This document shows, piece after piece, positions 58,001 through 64,000 of a stretch of 64,000 nt of DNA; position 1 is the first letter of the stretch, and each line of letters opens with the position of its first letter. The stretch spans positions 1 through 64,000 of the forward strand of contig CAZITQ010000006.1 in assembly GCA_964542165.1 (NCBI GenBank), read 5' to 3'. Under the pieces are notes generated by a model, which ran no database searches, had not been told where the DNA came from, and was given only the letters and a program-made list of their open reading frames with translations. A program made the translations under genes and the position numbers. The stretch is from CAYTBN01 sp964542165. Lineage in GTDB: Bacteria; Myxococcota_A; UBA796; UBA9615; CAYRNR01.

Positions 58001-59323
58001 AGCGCAGGAACTGAGCCTGGGCTACGGGATGGACGGCCTGCTGGTCAGCTGGGAGCTGGGCGTCCTGAGCGGCACCCTGGACCGGGGTGCGAGGGGACAG
58101 GTGATCCAGGGCTCGTACCCGGTGCTGCCGGTCTCGTCCCCCCTCTCGCCCCTCTTCATGCCGGCGATCCACGCGCCCCCGTCCGGGGCCGTGACCCACG
58201 CCCTGCTGCACCCCTACCTGGCGCCGCCCTGGGCCCGGGGCGGTGGAATCGCGCCCCACGCGGGGGCTGGACGGGGGGCCTCCCTGGGGCCGCCCCTGCC
58301 CCGCTGGGCCATCGACCTGCTGTGGACCGAGGCCGACGCCGCCTGGGCCGCCACCCTGCCCGAACCTCCCTGCGCCGCGGTGGCCGTGCCCGATCCCCGC
58401 GCGGCCGATCGGGTGACGGTGCCCGGCGCGTTGGCGTTGCTGGGGTTCCTCCCCGACGACCTGTCGGAGCACCGACTGCTGGCGAGCCTGCCGGCGCCGT
58501 CGATCACGGTCGCCCTCCCCGGCGCGGCGGAGCTGCGTGCCCTGCACGTCTCGCATGTGGGGGAGGGCAACGGTCTGGCGGACCTGGCGGTGGAGCCCGG
58601 AGGCCGTGGCCTCGTCCTGGCGCCGGATCGGCCGCCCGTGGGCCATCCGACTCCCTGGGCTGCGGTGCACGACCCCCTGGCGCTGCGCCATCCGGCGTCC
58701 GAGCTGCTGGGGCTGGCGACCCTGGTCCCCGCGCCGGGCGGCGCCGGCCCCCCCCCCCGGGGGCGGGGCCCCCCCGGGGGCCCCGGGGGGCGGGGGCCGG
58801 GGGGGGGGGGGCGGGGGGCCCCGACCCCCGGGCGCGGCCCCCGCCGGCGGCCGTGCTGCGGGGGGGGGCGACCGGGGCCCCCGCGCCGGGCGCCGCGGAC
58901 CCCCGTCCGCGGCGATTCAGCGACTCGGATCCCCTGGCGGAGCGGTACCGGCGGGCGGTGGACGCGGGTCGCTGGTGGAGTGCGGTGGCCGAACCGACGG
59001 CGGGCCGGTCCGTGCTGGCACCGCGCCAGGTCGCCGGCGCCCTGGCGCCGTGGACCGCCTCCCGGGTACAGGTCGTGGTGGACGCCCGCGGACGGCTGCG
59101 TGGGGTGGACCTGGGCGCCACAGCCATCGACGCCTGGGGACGCCAGGTGATCGAGGCCTTCCTCGGCGCCGCCGTCGAGGGGAGTCCGCCGTCGGACCTG
59201 TCGAGGTTCGCGCCCGTCTGGGCCCCCCTCTCCGGTGCCCCGCCCGAGGTCGCCCTGGGGCTGGTCCCCGGGGCGGGTCGGTTGTGGCCGGACCGCACGG
59301 GCACGACCCGCCTGTCGTGGTGA
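55095..59323 (+). CDS. RHS/YD-repeat secreted protein (contains assembly insert)
   Basis: Starts at the ATG at 55095 with GGAG 7 bases before it and a signal peptide (VALAAVVGLALAVPGHG). An N-terminal domain with VRVNLLSGNLVWRGEF and SFPLTYNAQADP is typical of RHS proteins. From about residue 240 to 980 there are many YD-like repeats (YDPSGRLGSMSRGS, RRDARGRVVEL, RDRDGRITAA). A Pro-rich stretch follows. At 58727-58892 a G/C-run insert of 152 bases, flanked by a direct repeat, breaks the frame; collapsing it gives 1358 residues. The C-terminus (SRVQVVVDARGRLRGVDLGA, then RQVIEAFLGAA) looks TonB-like rather than toxin-like. No immunity gene is seen. Confidence 0.8.
58727..58892. other. G/C-homopolymer insert bounded by a 14-base direct repeat (assembly artefact)
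   Basis: CCCCGCGCCGGGCG at 58727-58740 recurs at 58879-58892, with only runs of G and C between. The offset, 152 bases, is not a multiple of 3. Removing it joins LVPAPG to AADPRPRRFSDSD in one frame. The form is the same as the insert at 54258-54399. Confidence 0.8.
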
Positions 59324-59348
59324 CGGGTCAGTCGCTATACTCGCCCCC

Positions 59349-60053
59349 ATGCCCAAGGTGACCTTTCTACCCGATGGCTCCGAGGTCGACGTCCGAGAGG
59401 GCCTCTCCCTGTTTGCGGCGGCCATCGAGTCCGACGCCGAGGTGGAGAGCCAGTGCGGTGGCAGGGGCGGGTGCGCCCTGTGCCGCGTGATCATCCGCGA
59501 GGGGGCCGAGAATCTCTCGGAGATGCAGTGGGAGGAGGAGGCCCACCTGGGCAACGTCTTCCACGTGACCCACGAGCGGCTGGCCTGTCAGAGCCGGGTC
59601 AAGGGCGACGTGGTGGTGGAGATCCCCGAGCCCATTGAGCGCAACAAGAAGCCCTACGTGCCCCACCGGGTACGTCGCAATCTCGAGCAAATGGTCCAGG
59701 CCCGTCTGGAGGCGGCCGAGAGCGAGCAGGACGGGCTGCGGGCGGTCAAGGGCAAGACCCGTCGCCGTCGTCGCCGTCGAGGACGCGGTCCGCTGGAGTC
59801 CACCGGCGAGATGAAGGCCGTCTCCGGCGCGATGGAGGCCGTCTCCGGCTCGATGGAGGCCGCCGAACCTGCGAGCGGTGAGGTCGAGGCCGTGGGCCCC
59901 GAGGGGGGCCGTCCCGGCGAGTCCCAACCCAAGAAGGCCGAAGGCGAGCCCCGCAAGCGCCGCCGCTCCCGCCGCAGGCGTCGACCTCGCAGGCGTCGCG
60001 GCGGCGGCAAGAAGCCGTCGGGATCGGCCAAGGGTGATGGCGGTCAGGGCTGA
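59349..60053 (+). CDS. 2Fe-2S ferredoxin with long Arg/Lys-rich C-terminal tail
   Basis: 234 residues. Residues 1-95 are a plant/adrenodoxin-type ferredoxin: Cys36, Cys42, Cys45 (QCGGRGGCALC) and Cys80 (LACQS) bind the 2Fe-2S cluster. The remaining 140 residues are unusual: an RRRRRRRGRG run, a TGEMKAVSG/MEAVSG repeat, and a final KRRRSRRRRRPRRRRGGG, which could bind nucleic acid or membrane. No ribosome site is seen. TATACT at 59336-59341, 8 bases before the ATG, suggests a leaderless transcript. The hydrolase lipoprotein gene overlaps its 3' end by 17 bases. Confidence 0.85.
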   Translation: MPKVTFLPDGSEVDVREGLSLFAAAIESDAEVESQCGGRGGCALCRVIIREGAENLSEMQWEEEAHLGNVFHVTHERLACQSRVKGDVVVEIPEPIERNKKPYVPHRVRRNLEQMVQARLEAAESEQDGLRAVKGKTRRRRRRRGRGPLESTGEMKAVSGAMEAVSGSMEAAEPASGEVEAVGPEGGRPGESQPKKAEGEPRKRRRSRRRRRPRRRRGGGKKPSGSAKGDGGQG

Positions 60054-61998
60054 CACCTCTGGACCGCGCTACGGCCGTCGCCTCGTCACGGCGCCGCTGC
60101 TCGCCGCCCTGGTCCTGCTCTCGAGCGCGTGCCCCGGGGAGGAGGGGGGCCCGACCCCCACGACGTCCGTGCTCCTGGACCCGGAACTGACCGACGGATT
60201 CGCCTCCTTCCCCTGGCCCTCGGACGCCCGCCTGACCGACGACGGCGCCCCGGACGTGAGCCCGTTTCCCAATCACGGCGAGGGCGACCTGATCGAGGTC
60301 TACAAGGACGCGATCCTGGACCTGGTCCGGGGCTTCGGCACCAGCCCTCTGATCCTGATGCGCTTCGATGCCGCGCTGGCGCCGGGCACCTGGCCCCTGC
60401 CCGAGGACACCCTGGGTGCGGACAGTCCCGTGTCGCTGGTGAACGTGGACACCGACAGCCCGGGGTTCGGCGAGCGGATCCCCGTGTTGCTCGACTGGCG
60501 CGGGGAGGCGGGGACCTACTCCGATTCGAGGACCCTCAGCGCGTTCCCGGCCGCGGGCTTCGTGCTCCGGCCGGAGACGACCTACGCCTTCGTGATCCTG
60601 GACTCGCTGGGGGACGCGGCGGGTGCGCCGCTGGTGGTACCCGAGGTCCTGTCCGGATGGCTCGCGGGTGAGGGCGATTCGACGATGACGGAGGTCTACC
60701 AGCCCCTGGCGTCGGCCTCCCTGGCCGTGGGGATCGATCTCTCGACGGTGGCGGCCGCCACCGTGTTCACCACCGGCTCGACCACGGCGGAGCTGCGGGC
60801 GATCCGCGACTTCGTGGCCGATCCGGGCCGGCTGGACGCGCCGGCGGTCCTCACCTTCGATCTGAGCGAGGACTACAACAACTACGGCTTCTTGACCGCG
60901 TACGAGGGTACGTACGAGACCCCGATCTTCCAGCGGGGCGACCCCCCCTATGCCACCGAGGGCGGAGGCTTCGAGTTCCAGGACGGCGAGCCGGTCGTCC
61001 AGCGGCACGAGTCCTTGCTGTTCTCACTGACGGTGCCCACCAGCGAGGTGCCCGAGGGCGGCTTCCCGGTGGTGATCGCCCTGCCGGGCACGGCGGGAAC
61101 CCCCTTCGACCACTTCCACCCCAACTCGGCCACGGCCCAGGGGCAGCTCCTGTCCGCCCGGGGGGTCGCGACCTTTGGCTTCGAACCGCCGCTGCACGGC
61201 AGCCGGGGCGAGGACAGCGGGGCCCAACCGGATCTGCACAGCTACAACTTCTTCAATCCCGAGTCGTCCCGTTCCGTGTTCCGCCAGGAGGCCATCGACG
61301 CCTCGGTGGCGATCCGCTTCCTGCGAGAGGCCCTGGCCCCGGCCCACCCGGAGCTGCAGCTGAACACGGACCGACTGGGATTCTTCGGCCACTCCCAGGG
61401 CGCCCACATCGGGATGTTGCTCGCGGCGGTGGAGCCGGAGCTGGATCCGGTGTTCGTCAACGGCATGGGGGGGACGCTGGCGTACACCATCCTCCACCGC
61501 AAGGACCCCTTCGATATCGAGGCGGTCCTGCGCGACGCCATCGGCGAGCCCGAGGGGCCGATGACCCTCTTCCATCCGGTGCTGGGGCTGGCCCAGCTGA
61601 TCGCAGAGGTGGTCGATCCCATCAACTACGCCCCCGAGTGGTACCTGCGAACGCCCCCCGGGGAGGGCACCTCGGTGCTCCAGAGCAACGGGTTCCTCGA
61701 CCACTACACCCCCTACCCGACGGTCAACGCCGTCGCGGTCGCGTCGGGGACCCAGCTGGTGGAGCCGGTGGAGTGGACGTTCACCGAGATGGAGTGGACC
61801 GGCCGCGACACGGTGGAGCCGCCGTTTTCGGGCAACCTCCCGGACTCCGACGGCGAGCCGGTGACCGCGGGCCTGATCACCCGCGCCAACCTGGGCCACT
61901 GGGTGGTCCAGGAGGACTACTACACCGCCTGGACCGCGGCCGAGTTCCTGTCCACCGGCCTGTTCGAGGAACTGCCCACGGTCCGCGAAGCGGAGTGA
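60037..61998 (+). CDS. Lipoprotein with alpha/beta-hydrolase fold
   Basis: 653 residues from the ATG at 60037, which lies inside the ferredoxin 3' end in another frame. A signal peptide ends with LLSSAC (Cys32). Residues 45-330 form an unassigned N-terminal domain with a Ca-binding or beta-sandwich look. The C-terminal half is an alpha/beta hydrolase: FFGHSQGAHIG is the nucleophile elbow (GHSQG), and FPVVIALPGTAGTPFDHFHP is the oxyanion region. ITRANLGHWV near the end supplies a plausible catalytic His. This resembles large lipoprotein esterases with Bacterial virulence factor lipase N-like domains. Substrate unknown. Confidence 0.7.
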   Translation: MAVRADTSGPRYGRRLVTAPLLAALVLLSSACPGEEGGPTPTTSVLLDPELTDGFASFPWPSDARLTDDGAPDVSPFPNHGEGDLIEVYKDAILDLVRGFGTSPLILMRFDAALAPGTWPLPEDTLGADSPVSLVNVDTDSPGFGERIPVLLDWRGEAGTYSDSRTLSAFPAAGFVLRPETTYAFVILDSLGDAAGAPLVVPEVLSGWLAGEGDSTMTEVYQPLASASLAVGIDLSTVAAATVFTTGSTTAELRAIRDFVADPGRLDAPAVLTFDLSEDYNNYGFLTAYEGTYETPIFQRGDPPYATEGGGFEFQDGEPVVQRHESLLFSLTVPTSEVPEGGFPVVIALPGTAGTPFDHFHPNSATAQGQLLSARGVATFGFEPPLHGSRGEDSGAQPDLHSYNFFNPESSRSVFRQEAIDASVAIRFLREALAPAHPELQLNTDRLGFFGHSQGAHIGMLLAAVEPELDPVFVNGMGGTLAYTILHRKDPFDIEAVLRDAIGEPEGPMTLFHPVLGLAQLIAEVVDPINYAPEWYLRTPPGEGTSVLQSNGFLDHYTPYPTVNAVAVASGTQLVEPVEWTFTEMEWTGRDTVEPPFSGNLPDSDGEPVTAGLITRANLGHWVVQEDYYTAWTAAEFLSTGLFEELPTVREAE

Positions 61999-62002
61999 GC
62001 GG

Positions 62003-63061
62003 GTGAGGGCACCCTCGGGACCGATGCGGCTGCTGTTCGACGTCCTCCATCCAGCCCACGTGCATTTCTTCCGGCCCCTGGCCGAGCAGGTGCGGGCCCG
62101 CGGCGGTGAGGTGCTGTTCGCCGCCCGCCGCAAGGAGGTCACCGTCGATCTGCTCGCGGCCTTCGACCTTCCCCACCGGGAGCTGTCGGGCATCGGCGGC
62201 GGCCCGCTGGGGCTGGCCCGGGAGCTTGGGGAGAGGACGGTCCGGCTCACGTCCCTGTGCCGGGAGTTCGAGCCCGACGCCCTGCTGGGGATCATGGGGC
62301 CCTGCATCGCACCGGTGGGGCGGCTGCTGGGGATCCCGACCCTGGTCTGCTACGACACCGAGACCGCCACGGCCACCAACCGCTGGGTCTTCCCCCTGGC
62401 CACCGCCGTGCTCACGCCGCGGTCCTGGCGGGGGCGGCCCCGGCGGAACCAGCGGTTGTACGACGGGACCCAGGAGCTGGCCTACCTGCACCCCGAGCGG
62501 TTCACACCCGAGCCCGGACGGCTGGAGCCGCTGGGGCTGGGCGGGGACGAGCCCTTCGCCCTGGTCCGCTTCGTGAGCTGGGAGGCGAGCCACGACCTGG
62601 GGGACCGGGGCTTCGGCGATCGGGAGGGATTCGTCCGGGCGCTGGCCGACCAGGTCCGGGTGGTGATCAGCAGCGAACGGGGGATCCCCGAGGGGCTGCG
62701 ACGCTGGAGCCTGGACCTGCCCCCGGAGGACCTTCACCAGGTGCTGGCCGGCGCCGCGCTGGTGGTGGGCGAGGGGGCGACGACCGCGGCGGAGGCGGCG
62801 GTGCTGGGGACCCCGGCGGTGTTCGTGCACAGCGCGCGGCTGGGGTACATGGACGAGCTGGAACAACGCTTCGGGCTGCTCTATCGACGGACCCGCCAGG
62901 CCGAGGCCCTGCGCCTCTGTCTGGACCTGCTGGGCGATCCCGCCCAGACCGCGGCCGCGTGGGCGCGCCGCCGGGCGCGAATGCTGGATGCGTCCGTGGA
63001 CGTCACCGACTGGCTGGCACGGACCGTGGAGGACGTGGTAGGGAAGCGTCGGCAGGGGTGA
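62003..63061 (+). CDS. DUF354-like GT-B-fold protein
   Basis: 352 residues from the GTG at 62003 with GGAG upstream; the ATG at 62024 is an alternative start that begins MRLLFDVLHPAHVHFF, the usual family start. Two Rossmann-like halves are visible: the N-half with HPAHVHFFRPLAEQVRARGG and IPTLVCYDTET, and the C-half with VLAGAALVVGEGATTAAEAA and LGTPAVFVHS. This is the DUF354 family pattern, related to UDP-GlcNAc 2-epimerase and GT-B glycosyltransferases. It follows the hydrolase gene by 4 bases. A role in glycan assembly is inferred from the fold only. Confidence 0.75.
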   Translation: MRAPSGPMRLLFDVLHPAHVHFFRPLAEQVRARGGEVLFAARRKEVTVDLLAAFDLPHRELSGIGGGPLGLARELGERTVRLTSLCREFEPDALLGIMGPCIAPVGRLLGIPTLVCYDTETATATNRWVFPLATAVLTPRSWRGRPRRNQRLYDGTQELAYLHPERFTPEPGRLEPLGLGGDEPFALVRFVSWEASHDLGDRGFGDREGFVRALADQVRVVISSERGIPEGLRRWSLDLPPEDLHQVLAGAALVVGEGATTAAEAAVLGTPAVFVHSARLGYMDELEQRFGLLYRRTRQAEALRLCLDLLGDPAQTAAAWARRRARMLDASVDVTDWLARTVEDVVGKRRQG

Positions 63062-63102
63062 GCGAGGTGCTTCGCCGCCGACCGGTCACAGGAGGAGAGA
63101 TC

Positions 63103-64000
63103 ATGCATCGCTGGACACTGGCCTGGGCTTCGCTGGCCGTCTTGCTGGCCACCCCCGCCTGGGGCGCAGGATTGTTCACGCCGGACACGGGGATCGTCGC
63201 CGCCGGCCGCGCCGGGGCCTTCATCGCCACGGCCGACGACAACACGGCCCTCTACTACAACCCGTCCGGGCTGCACCAGATGAAGGGCTTCCAGATCCGC
63301 GCGGGGCTGATGGGGCTGCAGAACCCGGTGACCTTCCACCGGGCGGGCGGCGAGGGCCGCTACAAGCTCGACGACGCCGGCGCCTACCTGCTCGACGGCA
63401 CCGGCGGCCCGGACGTGGGCGGCCCGTTTTCCGAGGTGAACAACCTGGACAGCTTCCGGCCGATCCCCGAGTGGTCCATCTCCTACGGCTTCGAGAACCC
63501 GGACCTGACCATCGCCGTGGGGCTCTACGCCCCCCTCGCGCCCTGGATCCAGTACCCCCTGCACGGCCCCAACCGCTACCGGCTGACCAAGCTGAGGCTG
63601 ATCCAGGGCAACTTCGCCATGGGCCTGGGCTGGCGCCTGCCCGCGCCGCTCGACTTCATCGCCCTGGGGGGGACCTTCAAGATCATCTACATCTCCATGA
63701 AGCAGGACTTCTGGGCCTCGGCGGACATCGACAACGCGGGCGGTGATTACAACCCCGAGCACCCCCAGTGGGACACGCTGACCCAGTTCGAGGCCAAGCA
63801 GTGGCAGCCCTCGTGGAACGCCGGGCTGACCATCATCCCCCACCACACGGTGCGGATCGGCTTCTCCTTCGCCCCCCAGTACACCTTCCGCGGCAAGGGT
63901 TCGGCCACGTTGACGGGAACGATGGGCGGCGAGTACCTCGAGGCGCTCAAGGAGGAGTACGGCCCGGTGCTGGAGTTCGCGGGCATCGACCTGGACACCA
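63103..64000 (+). CDS. FadL-like outer-membrane transporter (3' end outside window)
   Basis: The ATG at 63103 is preceded by AGGAGGAG. The frame is open to the window end, 299 codons. A signal peptide (ending TPAWGAG) is followed by LFTPDTGIVAAGRAGAFIATADDNTALYYNPSGL, split here as LFTPDTGIVAAGRAG and DDNTALYYNPSGL. This is the N-terminal hatch motif (NPA/NPSGL) of the OMPP1/FadL/TodX family, followed by barrel strands (WSISYGFENPDLTIAVGLYA). FadL proteins import long-chain fatty acids and other hydrophobic compounds, which could feed the acyl-CoA operon at 3.8-11.8 kb. Confidence 0.85.
   Translation, partial: MHRWTLAWASLAVLLATPAWGAGLFTPDTGIVAAGRAGAFIATADDNTALYYNPSGLHQMKGFQIRAGLMGLQNPVTFHRAGGEGRYKLDDAGAYLLDGTGGPDVGGPFSEVNNLDSFRPIPEWSISYGFENPDLTIAVGLYAPLAPWIQYPLHGPNRYRLTKLRLIQGNFAMGLGWRLPAPLDFIALGGTFKIIYISMKQDFWASADIDNAGGDYNPEHPQWDTLTQFEAKQWQPSWNAGLTIIPHHTVRIGFSFAPQYTFRGKGSATLTGTMGGEYLEALKEEYGPVLEFAGIDLDT

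Noticed and set aside
54834..58691. Minus-strand frame of 1285 codons
   Set aside because: Antisense to the RHS gene; Gly/Arg/His/Pro-rich translation from third-position G/C bias. Only its last 82 codons look real.
51120..59150. A continuous 2676-codon frame joining the WD40-vWA gene to the RHS gene
   Set aside because: It crosses the N-run and G/C insert in the wrong frame, loses the vWA C-terminus and then meets the RHS gene, which has its own start, ribosome site and signal peptide.
1..64000. tRNA, rRNA or tmRNA genes
   Set aside because: No T-arm-like motif in a cloverleaf context and no rRNA-like sequence was noticed by eye; a tRNAscan-type search would be decisive.

Overview
This window is strongly G+C-rich, with codon bias toward C/G in third positions, and reads as an uncultured Myxococcota-like (former Deltaproteobacteria) genome fragment. 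The pointers are a MYXO-CTERM-like C-terminal sorting signal, an AgmX/PglI-type C-terminal domain on a lipoprotein, an MXAN_2562-like outer-membrane barrel, three Hanks-type Ser/Thr kinases with membrane segments, a pseudokinase, a sigma-54 promoter, RCC1/HEAT, RHS and WD40 proteins, and many exported proteins with Asp-rich (GDDDT)n linkers. A run of N bases and two G/C-homopolymer inserts show that this is draft sequence. No rRNA, tRNA or CRISPR array was seen.

Layout. 0-3.6 kb: minus-strand group of a lipoprotein (cut by the window edge), an exported protein and a PEGA-type kinase. 3.8-11.8 kb: plus-strand acyl-CoA metabolism operon: a MaoC-SDR-SCP2 multifunctional enzyme, a small membrane protein, a four-module HMG-CoA-synthase-like/OB-fold/SDR/SCP2 protein, a thiolase and an acyl-CoA dehydrogenase. 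Together these supply the four classical beta-oxidation activities plus sterol-carrier domains, suggesting oxidation of bulky acyl-CoAs (branched or steroid side chains). A FadL-type outer-membrane transporter begins at 63.1 kb. 11.8-42 kb: mostly envelope and signalling genes (lipoproteins, a glycosidase-like protein, HEAT-RCC1, kinases, SGNH and alpha/beta hydrolases, cation exchanger, pseudokinase, a shortened MGMT, polytopic proteins, beta-barrel, ArsM-like methyltransferase, parvulin, M48 peptidase with a histone-H1-like tail, sigma-factor-like protein).

42.4-54.8 kb looks like an accessory island with visibly weaker codon bias. A minus-strand operon encodes a giant WD40-vWA protein, an E2-like protein, a ubiquitin-like beta-grasp protein and a JAMM/JAB-type peptidase. 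A second giant WD40-vWA paralogue diverges from it, and a one-propeller WD40 gene stops 11 bases before an IS3-family element. No E1 (ThiF-like) gene is visible. This is the best candidate for an undescribed (conflict or signalling) system here.

54.8-64 kb: a ribbon-helix-helix-like protein, an RHS/YD-repeat protein, a 2Fe-2S ferredoxin with an Arg-rich tail, a lipoprotein hydrolase, a DUF354-like protein and the FadL-like porin. The second WD40-vWA gene and the RHS gene each carry a G/C-run insert bounded by a short direct repeat. Collapsing the repeat restores the reading frame in both, so each is annotated as one gene containing an artefact.
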